NCBI GenBank assembly: GCA_016649715.1
Contig: JAENXC010000015.1
Location: 35,741-99,740, forward strand
DNA: 64,000 nt
Direction of reading: 5' to 3'
Source: Flavobacteriaceae bacterium
GTDB taxonomy: Bacteria > Bacteroidota > Bacteroidia > Flavobacteriales > Flavobacteriaceae
Below the pieces are notes generated by a model. That model did no database searches, was not told the origin of the DNA, and was given only the letters and a program-made list of their open reading frames with translations. Positions 34,773-43,021 of this stretch are shown in pieces. Each line of letters starts with the position of its first letter. Positions within the stretch are counted from its first letter, which is position 1. The position numbers and the translations under genes are program-made.

Positions 34773-36584
34773 TTAAAACGGATAATTATTTTCCGAAATA
34801 ACCTTATCGGCAATCGTTCTTCTCAATTCGCCAATATTCGGCAAGTTTTGATATTTGGTGAAACGTTTAAGTCCCATCAACATTGCGCGCTGCTCGTCTC
34901 CTTCGGAAAAGGAAAGAATTGCTTCTTTTGCTTTTACGGTGATGATATCAACAGCGTGGTAAAGGTATAATTGGGCCATCGCAATCCGTTCTTTTTGGGA
35001 ATCTTCACCGAAGCGTTTTGCGTTTTTCTCGGTTCGTAAAATTCCACTTTCGGCCAAATAGATTTCAATCAAGATATCTGCAGCTGCCAACAGTGTTTGC
35101 TGGTGTTCTTCCAGTTCAGTTCCATATTTTTGAACGGCGCTTCCAGCAACCATTAAGAATACTTTTTTGAGTTTGGCAAGCATCGCTTTTTCTTCGGAAA
35201 GCAATTGGGAGAAATCCGGCGTTTCAAAGGAAGGGATTCCCATCAATTCTGAAGCCACGGCTTGGGCTGGATTTAAAAGATCTATATGTCCTTTCATCGC
35301 TTTTTTTACCAACATTCCAACGGCCAACATTCGGTTTATTTCGTTGGTACCTTCGTAAATACGTGCAATACGTGCGTCGCGCCAAGCAGATTCCATAGGC
35401 GTTTCCGCACTGTAACCCATTCCGCCATAAATTTGGATTCCTTCGTCGGCACAATTCTGAATATCTTCAGAAACTGCTACTTTTAAAATGGAACATTCAA
35501 TGGCATATTCCTCAACGCCTTTCAGTTCGGCTTTTTGGTGGCTATTGCCGTTGGCAATGCGAAGGGCAATTCTGTCCTCAATATTTTTTCCAGCACGATA
35601 GGTGGCACTTTCGCCAACATAGGCATTGGTTGCCATTTCTGCCAATTTGAGTTTTATGGCTCCAAAAGATGAGATGGGCACATTGAACTGGATTCGTTCG
35701 TTTGCGTAATTCACTGCATTGGCAATTACACGGCGTTGTGCATCAAGACTGGCTGCAGCAAGTTTAATACGACCAATGTTTAAAGCGTTCATGGCAATTT
35801 TGAAACCTTCGCCCCGTTCTGCCAACATATTTTCCACCGGAACTTTGGTTTCATTAAAAAACACCTGACGGGTAGAGGAGGAATGAATCCCAAGTTTCTT
35901 TTCTTCCTCGCCCATTGAAATTCCGTTTTTGGGATCGTTTTCAACAATAAAACCGGTGATGTATTTATCGTCTTCAATTCGAGCAAAAACAATCATCGTA
36001 TGGCAAAACCCTGAATTTGAAATCCACATTTTTCCCCCGCTAATGGAGTAATATTTCCCATCTTCGGAAAGAACTGCTTTTGTCTTTCCGCTATTGGCAT
36101 CACTTCCCGCACCGGGTTCAGTTAAGGCATAAGCTCCAAACCATTCGCCAGTTGCGAGTTTCGGGACGTATTTTTTCTTTTGTTCCTCAGTTCCATAAAG
36201 GGTGATTGGCATTGTTCCAATTCCCGTATGCGCACCAAAAGCGGTGGCCACGGAACCTGTTGCGCCCGAAATATAATCGCAAACAAGCATTGTTGTTACG
36301 AAACCCATTCCGAGTCCGCCATAAGCTTCGGGAACGGCAACGCCAAGCAATCCAAGTTCGCCTGCTTTGCGCATTATTTCTTCTGTGAGTGCATAATCTT
36401 TGTGCTCAAAGCGCTCTTTAATCGGCCAGATTTCACGGTCCACAAATTCCTTTACGGAATCGCGCATCATTTTTTGTTCCTCGGAAAAGTCCTCTGGGGT
36501 GAAGACTTCTTCGGCTTTGGTTTCTTTTACTAGAAATTGGCCACCTCGAAGGAGTTCGTTATTTTTTGTTTCAGTTGTGCTCAT
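34773..36584 (-). CDS. Acyl-CoA dehydrogenase (long form)
   Basis: 603 residues, about 200 longer than short-chain enzymes, as in the Fad-type forms of Bacteroidota. FAD and substrate motifs: FGAYALTEPGAGSDANSGKT near residue 150, GGKMWISNSGF near 184, ALNIGRIKLAAASLDAQRR near 267 and IQIYGGMGYSAETPMESAWR plus ARIARIYEGTNEINR near 390-420. It oxidises acyl-CoA to trans-2-enoyl-CoA in beta-oxidation. The C-terminal 150 residues are a helical extension. Upstream in the same direction come the thiolase and FadB-like genes, separated by a repeat array and a four-helix gene. Confidence 0.93.
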   Translation of the reverse strand: MSTTETKNNELLRGGQFLVKETKAEEVFTPEDFSEEQKMMRDSVKEFVDREIWPIKERFEHKDYALTEEIMRKAGELGLLGVAVPEAYGGLGMGFVTTMLVCDYISGATGSVATAFGAHTGIGTMPITLYGTEEQKKKYVPKLATGEWFGAYALTEPGAGSDANSGKTKAVLSEDGKYYSISGGKMWISNSGFCHTMIVFARIEDDKYITGFIVENDPKNGISMGEEEKKLGIHSSSTRQVFFNETKVPVENMLAERGEGFKIAMNALNIGRIKLAAASLDAQRRVIANAVNYANERIQFNVPISSFGAIKLKLAEMATNAYVGESATYRAGKNIEDRIALRIANGNSHQKAELKGVEEYAIECSILKVAVSEDIQNCADEGIQIYGGMGYSAETPMESAWRDARIARIYEGTNEINRMLAVGMLVKKAMKGHIDLLNPAQAVASELMGIPSFETPDFSQLLSEEKAMLAKLKKVFLMVAGSAVQKYGTELEEHQQTLLAAADILIEIYLAESGILRTEKNAKRFGEDSQKERIAMAQLYLYHAVDIITVKAKEAILSFSEGDEQRAMLMGLKRFTKYQNLPNIGELRRTIADKVISENNYPF

Positions 36585-36593
36585 ATTTTTTTT

Positions 36594-36930
36594 GATTCAG
36601 GAATCAGGAGTCAAGAGACAGGACGGATTGTGCTGTCATTGAACTGATTCGGATTATTAATATTTATTTAAACGTCAATTATGTTTTGATTCAAGAACCA
36701 AGAAACAGGACGGATTGTGCTGTCATTGAACTGATTCGGATTATTAATATTTATTTAAACGTCAATTATGTTTTGATTCAAGAACCAAGAAACAGGACGG
36801 ATTGTGCTGTCATTGAACTGATTCGATTTATTAATAATTATTTAAACGTCAATTATGTTTTGATTCAAGAACCAAGAAACAGGACGGATTGTGCTGTCAT
36901 TGAACTGATTCGATTTATTAATAATTTTTA
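36594..36930. repeat. 87-bp direct repeat array (four copies)
   Basis: Copies begin at about 36596, 36683, 36770 and 36857. Period is exactly 87 bp. Core words are gattcaagaaccaagaaacagg, cggattgtgctgtcattgaac and ttaaacgtcaattatg. Inner copies are almost identical; the first has a diverged head and the last a shortened tail. Further degenerate copies lie at about 36955-37060 and 37479-37560, on either side of the four-helix gene 2. Confidence 0.85.
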
Positions 36931-36954
36931 AATATTTATACTTTTTTTATTATT

Positions 36955-37060
36955 AGAATCAAAAATCAAGAATCAGGAATCAAGAATCAGGAATCAAGAC
37001 GGATTGTGCTTTAATTGAAACTATTTTCGTCTGATTATAAAAGTGTCCTGATTCCCTTAA
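36955..37060. repeat. Degenerate gaatcaagg-word array, left of four-helix gene 2
   Basis: gaatcaaaaatcaagaatcagg iterates the words gaatca and aatcagg, then the gacggattgtgctttaattg segment of the 87-bp unit in diverged form. A similar block follows the gene at 37479-37560. Confidence 0.6.
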
Positions 37061-37074
37061 GTTATGGTTCCTCA

Positions 37075-37434
37075 TCAAATATCAAGACTATCGATAAATT
37101 TTGATATTTTCTTTTGTAATGTGTTTATATCCTTTTCCATTTTCTTAAATATTTCCTCGGATATGTAATTTTGCCTATACGCAACTATTAATTGAGTTTC
37201 CCATTCAAAAGCCGATCCTAAACTATTATCTAAATATTTAGCGAAATGAGTGTCGGTTCTTTTACTACTTCCTTCGGAAATATTTGAAGCAATGGACACA
37301 GCACATCTATTCATTTGCGTTCTCAAACCAAACTTTTCAAAATCGGGAAAAGTACATGTGAACAGATATGTCTGATCAATTATTTCCATACTATCATTCC
37401 ATATTTGCAACTTTTTGAAATTATGGCGTTTCAT
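37075..37434 (-). CDS. Four-helix-bundle protein (S23/IVP type), copy 2
   Basis: 119 residues. RHNFKKLQIWNDSMEIIDQT, then FPDFEKFGLRTQMNRCAVSI, ASNISEGSSKRTDTHFAKYL and SAFEWETQLIVAYRQNYIS match the four-helix-bundle family strongly (the RAxxSIxxNIAEG-like helix 2 is kept as RCAVSIASNISEGSS). It is only distantly similar to copy 1 at 31838. It lies inside the repeat-rich gap between the acyl-CoA dehydrogenase and thiolase genes. Confidence 0.88.
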   Translation of the reverse strand: MKRHNFKKLQIWNDSMEIIDQTYLFTCTFPDFEKFGLRTQMNRCAVSIASNISEGSSKRTDTHFAKYLDNSLGSAFEWETQLIVAYRQNYISEEIFKKMEKDINTLQKKISKFIDSLDI

Positions 37435-37478
37435 GCATTAATATAGGATTTATTACTTCTAGCTTATCTTTATTTGGA

Positions 37479-37612
37479 GTCAAGAATCGGGAATAAAGAA
37501 CGATGACGATTTCTGCTTAACTTGAAACTGTTATCTTTTAATTATAAATATATCTTGCTTCGCTTCCATCTTATCTCTTGGTTCACCTCAGTCCTGTCTC
37601 CTGTTTCCTTTA
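37479..37612. repeat. Degenerate repeat arm, right of four-helix gene 2
   Basis: gagtcaagaatcggga, then gacgatttctgcttaacttg, resembles the 87-bp unit in direct orientation. Near 37575-37612 tctcttggttc and gtcctgtctc are reverse complements of gaaccaaga and gagacaggac in the left array (for example 36615-36624 with 37591-37600). Confidence 0.55.
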
Positions 37613-37625
37613 GGTCTTGTTTCAA

Positions 37626-38822
37626 TTATTTCAAAAATTCATAAACCCCCGCAGCACCTTGCCCGGTTCCAACACACATCGTTACCAATCCGTACTTACC
37701 TTGGAGGTTTCGTTTGCGCATTTCATCAAAAAGTTGCACAGAAAGCTTTGTGCCAGTACAACCCAAGGGGTGGCCCATCGCGATTGCGCCGCCGTTTACG
37801 TTTACAATTTCTTTGTCCAAACCGAGTCCGCGGATTACAGCCAATGATTGTGAAGCAAAAGCTTCATTTAATTCTATAAGTTCCATCTGGTCTTGTTTCA
37901 GTCCAGCTTGTTTTAACGCTTTTGGAATTGCGTACATTGGGCCAATACCCATAATTTTCGGATCTACACCAACGGCTGCAAAACTCACCAATCTGGCTAT
38001 GGGTTCAAGATTCAATTCTTTTACCATTTCTTCGCTCATAATTAACGTGAAAGCTGCGCCATCACTCATTTGCGAAGAATTTCCGGCAGTAACACTTCCA
38101 CCAGCAGCAAAAACAGGACGAAGCTTTGAAAGGGCTTCCATATTGGTGCCTTTTCTTGGACCCTCATCTTTGGTGACGGTGTATTTCTCGGTTACTTTTT
38201 TACCCGCATCGTTTACGAAAGTGTGTTCCACTTCAATAGGAACTATTTGGTCCTGAAAACGGTTTTCATCCTGTGCTTTCAGTGCCCGCATCTGGCTTGT
38301 GTAAGCAAACTCATCTTGGTCCTCACGGGAAACGTTGTATTTTTTTGCAACCGCTTCAGCGGTCAAGCCCATATTCCAGTAATAATCTTCGTGGCCTTCT
38401 TTCGCCAATTTATAATCTGGTACAGGTTTGAAACCACCCATTGGGATATAGCTCATACTTTCAGCACCACCAGCAATGATGCAATCTGCCATTCCACTTT
38501 GTATTTTGGCAGTGGCGATGGAAATAGTTTCCAAACCAGAGGCACAAAACCTGTTTACGGTCATACCGGGTACATCTACAATGCCCAAAGCCATCAAAGA
38601 GATGTAGCGCCCCATATTCATACCTTGCTCTGCCTCAGGCATAGCATTGCCAACCATAATGTCATCAATACGATGCTTGTCCAGTTGTGGAACTTCTTTT
38701 AGAATATATTTGATGGTTTCCGCAGCCAGTTCATCTGGCCTTTTAAAGCGAAATACTCCTCTTGGCGCTTTGCCGACAGCAGTTCGGTAGGCTTTAACTA
38801 TGTATGCAGTTCTTTGTTTCAT
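37626..38822 (-). CDS. Acetyl-CoA C-acyltransferase (thiolase)
   Basis: 398 residues. Catalytic residues in order: VNRFCASGLETISIAT near residue 86 with the nucleophilic Cys, NEAFASQSLAVIRGL near 326, NVNGGAIAMGHPLGCTG near 346 and VTMCVGTGQGAAGVYEF at the C terminus with the second Cys. It splits 3-oxoacyl-CoA to acetyl-CoA and a shortened acyl-CoA, the last step of beta-oxidation. It is 95 bp downstream of the FadB-like gene. A hairpin element occupies that gap. Confidence 0.94.
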   Translation of the reverse strand: MKQRTAYIVKAYRTAVGKAPRGVFRFKRPDELAAETIKYILKEVPQLDKHRIDDIMVGNAMPEAEQGMNMGRYISLMALGIVDVPGMTVNRFCASGLETISIATAKIQSGMADCIIAGGAESMSYIPMGGFKPVPDYKLAKEGHEDYYWNMGLTAEAVAKKYNVSREDQDEFAYTSQMRALKAQDENRFQDQIVPIEVEHTFVNDAGKKVTEKYTVTKDEGPRKGTNMEALSKLRPVFAAGGSVTAGNSSQMSDGAAFTLIMSEEMVKELNLEPIARLVSFAAVGVDPKIMGIGPMYAIPKALKQAGLKQDQMELIELNEAFASQSLAVIRGLGLDKEIVNVNGGAIAMGHPLGCTGTKLSVQLFDEMRKRNLQGKYGLVTMCVGTGQGAAGVYEFLK

Positions 38823-38835
38823 AATTTGTGTTTTT

Positions 38836-38919
38836 AGAAAAGAGAATAAAGAATAAAGAAAATAGACTCTTTCTTCTGTAATCTTTATTCTTTTCTCTCT
38901 GTTCTTTTTTCTTTTTTCT
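38836..38919. repeat. Inverted-repeat element with agaataaag words
   Basis: agagaataaagaataaag (left, 38841-38860) pairs with atctttattcttttctctct (right, 38881-38900) in many registers because the words iterate. It fills the gap between the FadB-like gene and the thiolase gene and reaches the FadB stop codon. Confidence 0.6.
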
Positions 38920-41326
38920 AATTTCTAAGTGGTTTTCCTTTTTGAATCATATGCTGAAGTCTTTCCAAAGTCTTTCTTTCACCAGCAAGGCTCAAAAATG
39001 CTTCTCTTTCAAGATCGAGCAAATATTGCTCGCTAACAAGGCTTCCTTCGCTTAAATCGCCACCTGCCATTACGTAGGCAAGTTTGTTCGCTATTTTCTT
39101 GTCGTGCTCGCTGATGTAGTTTCCGGCAACCATTTGGTCGGTTCCAACGAGGAACATTCCCAAAGCTTGTTTTCCGAGTACTTTTACATCTGTTCGCGGA
39201 ATTGGTTTCGTATAACCTTGATCGGCCATAAAACGCGCAACAGCTTTGGCTGCGGCTAACTGTCTGGCTTCATTTACAATTACAATATCCTTTCCTTTCA
39301 GAAGAATTCCGGTATCGTAAGCTTCATAAGCAGATGTGGATACCTTTGCCATTGCGATAGTCAAGAAATATTGTTGAAGCCTGTTCAATTCCACATCATC
39401 CTTCATAAAAGTATCGCTGGCGCGCATTGCCATTTCCTTGGAACCGCCGCCGCCGGGAATTACCCCAACACCAAATTCAACCAAACCAATATAGCTTTCT
39501 GCTGCGGCAACCACGCGATCTGCGTGAAGCGTGAATTCGCAACCTCCGCCCAATGTCATTCCGTGTGGCGCAACCACAACTGGAATAGAAGAGTATCGAA
39601 GACGCATACTAGTGTCTTGGAAATATTTTACGGCAGCGTTCAATTCGTCGTATTCTTGCTCCACTGCCATCATAAATATCATCCCGATATTAGCGCCCAC
39701 TGAGAAGTTTTTGCCGTTGTTGGCAATTACCAAACCGTCAAAATCTTTTTCGGCCAGGTCAATGGCTTTGTTGATTCCCGCCAAAACATCACCGCCAACG
39801 GCGTTCATTTTGCTGATAAATTCCACGTTTAAAATTCCATCGCCAAGATCTTCAACAACAACCCCGCTATTTCTGAAAACTTCTGAAGTTTTGCGTATGT
39901 TATCGAGAATTATAAATGCATCCTGTCCGGGAACTTTTAGATGTTTTTTCTGCGGAATATCGTAGTAATAGGTATTCCCTTCTTTTATAGTGTAGAAGGA
40001 ATCGACGCCAGCTTCAAGCATTTCGTTTACCCATGCTGCGGGTTCTTTTCCTAACTCTTTTATTAGTTCAATTCCCTTTTTAACGCCAACGGCATCCCAA
40101 ATTTCGAAGGGTCCATTGTCCCAACCGAAACCTGCTTTCATTGCATCGTCAATCTTGTAAAGCTCATCGGTTATTTCAGGAATGCGTTTTGAAACGTAGG
40201 CGAACATTGCACCGAAGTTTTTTCGGTAGAACTCGCCTGCTTTGTCGTCGCCTGCAATAAGAATAGGGAAGCGATCGGTTACTTTATCAACCGATTTGGT
40301 TTTTTCCAAAGTGCCGAAAGATGCTTTTTTGCTTTTTCGGTAATCCATTGAATTGAGGTCGAGAGTCAGGATATCACTGCTGCCGTCTTCATTCGCCACT
40401 TTTTTATAGAAACCTTGGCCGCTTTTGCTTCCCAGCCATTTCTTTTCCATCATGGTATCGATGAAACCTGGAATTTGGAAAATTCCGTGTTCCTCATCTT
40501 CGGGAACGTTATCGTAAATTCCTTTCGCAACGTGCACCAAAGTATCCAAACCAACCACATCAACGGTTCTGAAGGTTGCGGATTTTGGACGGCCAATTAC
40601 TGGACCGGTCAGTTTATCAACTTCTTCAACGGTCAAGCCCATTTCCTTCACTTGATGGAAAAGACTTTGAATGCCGAAGATTCCGATTCTGTTTCCTATA
40701 AATGCGGGCGTATCTTTTGCAACTACGGACGTTTTTCCGAGGAATTTTTCGCCGTAGCCATTCAAGAAATCCAGTACTTCATTTGAAGTTTTTGGCCCTG
40801 GAATGATTTCAAAAAGCTTTAAGTATCGCGGTGGATTGAAAAAGTGGGTGCCACAGAAATGCTTTTGAAAATCCTCACTTCGGCCTTCGCTCATAAATTT
40901 AATTGGAATCCCAGAAGTGTTTGAAGTAATAAGCGTGCCGGGCGTTCTGTGTTTGTCGAGGTTTTCAAAAACCTGTTTTTTGATGTCCAACCGTTCAACA
41001 ACCACTTCAATTATCCAGTCGGCAGTTTTTACTTTTGAAATATCGTCTTCCAAATTTCCGGTGGAAATGCGTTTTGCAAAATCTTTGTGATAGAGTGGGG
41101 CAGGGTTGCTTTTAATGGCTTTCTGAAGATCGCCATCCACAATTCTATTTCGAACCACTTTGTCTTCAAGGGTAAGCCCTTTTTTCTTTTCGTCGTCGTT
41201 CAGCTCGCGGGGAACAATGTCCAGCAAAAGCACTTCCACGCCAATGTTGGCGAAATGGCAAGCTATGCCGCTTCCCATAATTCCGGAACCGATTACCGCT
41301 ACTTTGTTAATTCTTCTTTTTGACAT
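38918..41326 (-). CDS. 3-hydroxyacyl-CoA dehydrogenase / enoyl-CoA hydratase fusion (FadB-like)
   Basis: 802 residues. The dehydrogenase part comes first: KVAVIGSGIMGSGIACHFAN at residue 8, TSNTSGIPI near 135, CGTHFFNPPRYLKLFEIIPG near 157 and ESLxH-type helices near 230. The enoyl-CoA hydratase part follows from about residue 480 (LVIANNGKNFSVGANIGMIF and GMTLGGGCEFTLHADRVVAA with the GGG oxyanion loop near 600). This order, dehydrogenase before hydratase, is the reverse of E. coli FadB and common in Bacteroidota. It carries out hydration and NAD-linked oxidation in beta-oxidation. Confidence 0.93.
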   Translation of the reverse strand: MSKRRINKVAVIGSGIMGSGIACHFANIGVEVLLLDIVPRELNDDEKKKGLTLEDKVVRNRIVDGDLQKAIKSNPAPLYHKDFAKRISTGNLEDDISKVKTADWIIEVVVERLDIKKQVFENLDKHRTPGTLITSNTSGIPIKFMSEGRSEDFQKHFCGTHFFNPPRYLKLFEIIPGPKTSNEVLDFLNGYGEKFLGKTSVVAKDTPAFIGNRIGIFGIQSLFHQVKEMGLTVEEVDKLTGPVIGRPKSATFRTVDVVGLDTLVHVAKGIYDNVPEDEEHGIFQIPGFIDTMMEKKWLGSKSGQGFYKKVANEDGSSDILTLDLNSMDYRKSKKASFGTLEKTKSVDKVTDRFPILIAGDDKAGEFYRKNFGAMFAYVSKRIPEITDELYKIDDAMKAGFGWDNGPFEIWDAVGVKKGIELIKELGKEPAAWVNEMLEAGVDSFYTIKEGNTYYYDIPQKKHLKVPGQDAFIILDNIRKTSEVFRNSGVVVEDLGDGILNVEFISKMNAVGGDVLAGINKAIDLAEKDFDGLVIANNGKNFSVGANIGMIFMMAVEQEYDELNAAVKYFQDTSMRLRYSSIPVVVAPHGMTLGGGCEFTLHADRVVAAAESYIGLVEFGVGVIPGGGGSKEMAMRASDTFMKDDVELNRLQQYFLTIAMAKVSTSAYEAYDTGILLKGKDIVIVNEARQLAAAKAVARFMADQGYTKPIPRTDVKVLGKQALGMFLVGTDQMVAGNYISEHDKKIANKLAYVMAGGDLSEGSLVSEQYLLDLEREAFLSLAGERKTLERLQHMIQKGKPLRN

Positions 41327-41350
41327 ATTTTTTAATGTTATTTGTTAATG

Positions 41351-41380
41351 GTTAATAGTTATTTGAGGATAACTATTAAC
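41351..41380. repeat. 12-bp perfect hairpin between MarR and FadB-like genes
   Basis: gttaatagttat (41351-41362) and ataactattaac (41369-41380) enclose ttgagg. ttaat/attaac words repeat around it. It could act as an attenuator or processing site in the marR-fadB transcript; no T-run follows directly. Confidence 0.6.
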
Positions 41381-41402
41381 ATAATTTCTAATGTCTAATT
41401 CT

Positions 41403-41855
41403 TTATTCTGTATTATATATTTTTTTTGAATTGATCAGTTCGTTAATTTTATCTGCAACTTTTCGGAATGTTTGCAATTCCTCAGCCGATACGTTTTTTT
41501 GAACGGCTTCATCAAACCCCAGAACCACTTTTTTTGAAAAATCGCGCATTTCCTTTCCGAAAGGCGTTAAATGGATCAGTACACCGCGACCGTCTACAGG
41601 ATTGGGTTTACGGTCTATCAATCCTTTCTTTTCCATAGATTTCAAGGTGCGTGAGAGGCTTGTGGCTTCCATTCCCATTTTGGGTCCAAGCGCAGTGGAA
41701 GGTGTACCTACTTCGGGGTCAATGCTTATTAGCGCAAAGCCCGTTGCCATTGTGCTTCCTTTTTTTCCGGCTTCTTCGTTGTACATTTTGATGACGCTCA
41801 TCCAAGTGGAGCGCAGTATGTAATCTATGGTTTTCTCTTTATGTTTTTCCTGCAT
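41403..41855 (-). CDS. MarR-family transcriptional regulator
   Basis: 150 residues from ATG 41855; a TTG at 41882 overlaps the -7 box and is rejected. The winged helix spans about residues 40-105: LGPKMGMEATSLSRTLKSME is the recognition region and GLIDRKPNPVDGRGVLIHLT the wing with the D-x-R-G motif. It heads the fatty-acid degradation genes on the same strand (FadB-like, thiolase, acyl-CoA dehydrogenase), so it probably represses them and answers to an acyl-CoA. Autoregulation is likely from the palindrome at its promoter. Confidence 0.88.
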   Translation of the reverse strand: MQEKHKEKTIDYILRSTWMSVIKMYNEEAGKKGSTMATGFALISIDPEVGTPSTALGPKMGMEATSLSRTLKSMEKKGLIDRKPNPVDGRGVLIHLTPFGKEMRDFSKKVVLGFDEAVQKNVSAEELQTFRKVADKINELINSKKIYNTE

Positions 41856-41879
41856 AGAAAATTTTGAAAAGTGGAATAC

Positions 41880-41915
41880 CAAAGGTACAAAAATTTATTA
41901 TGCACGCATAGTAAA
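41880..41915 (-). promoter_or_regulatory. Promoter and palindromic operator of the MarR-led operon
   Basis: The -7 box TACCTTTG on the minus strand is at 41880-41887. About 10 bp upstream lies ttatgcacgcatagtaa (41899-41915), an imperfect palindrome TTATGC-AC-GCATAgTAA, over the expected -33 region. A bound dimer would block the promoter. Confidence 0.5.
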
Positions 41916-41937
41916 TGCGAATAATTTTTGACTTAAG

Positions 41938-42052
41938 GAGGAAGGACATAAGACTGTTGGACATAAGACGTAGGACTAATAATTACAAAATGATTTTCAG
42001 ACGTATAATTAAGCGTCTTAAGTCTTATGTCTTCATGTCCTACGTCTTTTCT
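41938..42052. repeat. Imperfect inverted-repeat element (gacataagac words), copy 3
   Basis: Left arm ggacataagac, gacataagacgtaggact; right arm gtcttaagtcttatgtc and gtcctacgtc, the reverse complements. The centre taataattacaaaatg resembles the centre of copy 2. The right arm overlaps the 3' end of the DUF488 gene and provides its stop codon. Confidence 0.8.
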
Positions 42053-42573
42053 TCACTTTTTTTTGAATAATCTAACTCCCCATCCACTACGTTTGCCGCT
42101 GCAGTGTATGGGTGTTCGGTGGCGGTATTTTCGCCCATTATGTGCATTACGGTCCAACCTTTTACCTTTAAAGCATCAGAAATCATAGAGCGGTGGCAGC
42201 TCCACCACACCGCTTCGGCGCACATAATGGCAGTACGTTTTTCAGCAGCTATTTTTTCAAGTTTTACCAGTGCATCCTTGAATTCCTGTGTATCCATATA
42301 ATCTGCATACCCCCGAAAGGAGGCAAGCCGCCACGCATCGTTTTTGGAATTGGGATCTACTTTTCGCCGTCCGCCCAATTCCACCATATGTCTGTATTCA
42401 ATTCCATTTTCAGGAAGGGAAACCATTAGATTTTCCTTGTTGAAATGTGGAAATTTGCGGGAGCCTGGATAATGACGTACGTCCATCAATAGTTCAATAT
42501 TGAAGGAATCCAACATTTGCACTAATTCCTCAAGCGTTCGGGTGGAATGACCGATGGTCCAAATGGTTTTCAT
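42040..42573 (-). CDS. DUF488 family protein
   Basis: 177 residues. It starts IWTIGHSTRTLEELVQML, then LLMDVRHYPGSRKFPHFNKE and IEYRHMVELGGRR, with AIMCAEAVWWSCHRSMISDA near residue 115: the conserved C-x-E-x-x-x-x-CHR centre of DUF488. The activity is unknown; the paired Cys residues and the Arg-rich N side suggest nucleotide or redox chemistry. The last residues (EEKT, then TAG) come from the repeat element at 41938-42052. Confidence 0.88.
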   Translation of the reverse strand: MKTIWTIGHSTRTLEELVQMLDSFNIELLMDVRHYPGSRKFPHFNKENLMVSLPENGIEYRHMVELGGRRKVDPNSKNDAWRLASFRGYADYMDTQEFKDALVKLEKIAAEKRTAIMCAEAVWWSCHRSMISDALKVKGWTVMHIMGENTATEHPYTAAANVVDGELDYSKKSEEKT

Positions 42574-42650
42574 TTTTAAGGAGAAATTTACCTTTAAAGG
42601 TAAGTAATCGGGAAGGTAAGAAGAAGGATTACAGTTGGTTTAACGTAACT

Positions 42651-42977
42651 TTAATTGGTTACAAACTTTAAGCCCACTATGGAAATTATTAGGGTTGAAA
42701 GGAAAAAGACACGCCAAAAAGTGGCTGGTTCATTAAAATAAAAGATACCGACCAGAACGATGCCAATAGCGCCAATTCCAGTCCATACTGCGTAGGCCGT
42801 ACCAATGGGAAGTGTTTTGGAAGCTTTTATAAGTAGAAACATACTTATGGCTAAACAGATTAAAAAGCCCCCAAACCACATTTTTGATTCCCAGCCCGTG
42901 GTTTCCTTTACTTTGCCCAAGCAAGCTGCGAAGCCTACTTCAAAGAGACCGCCGAGGATTAGTAGGAGCCAGTTCAT
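42651..42977 (-). CDS. Small multidrug resistance family protein (SugE/Gdx-like)
   Basis: 108 residues, four hydrophobic helices, full length for the family. The conserved membrane Glu is in LGGLFEVGFAACLGK (residue 13). TLPIGTAYAVWTGIGAIG near residue 60 is close to the sequence of SugE/Gdx proteins, which export guanidinium or quaternary ammonium ions; the protein is an antiparallel dimer. It stands alone: no second SMR subunit and no ykkC-type riboswitch is recognised upstream. Confidence 0.88.
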   Translation of the reverse strand: MNWLLLILGGLFEVGFAACLGKVKETTGWESKMWFGGFLICLAISMFLLIKASKTLPIGTAYAVWTGIGAIGIVLVGIFYFNEPATFWRVFFLSTLIISIVGLKFVTN

Positions 42978-43021
42978 TGAATTTTTATATTTTTTTCGAA
43001 TTAAAAGAAAAGAGGGGCGGT

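Noticed and set aside
36594..36930. Possible CRISPR array
   Set aside because: The whole 87-bp unit is repeated, with no unique spacers, and there are no cas genes nearby.
36686..36931. Plus-strand open frame of 81 codons made of a 29-residue repeated peptide
   Set aside because: It is a by-product of the 87-bp repeat (29 codons exactly), so any frame without a stop stays open; it is opposite to all neighbouring genes and has no start context.
42651..42977. Guanidine riboswitch upstream of the SMR gene
   Set aside because: The region 42978-43021 is too short and shows none of the conserved stems.
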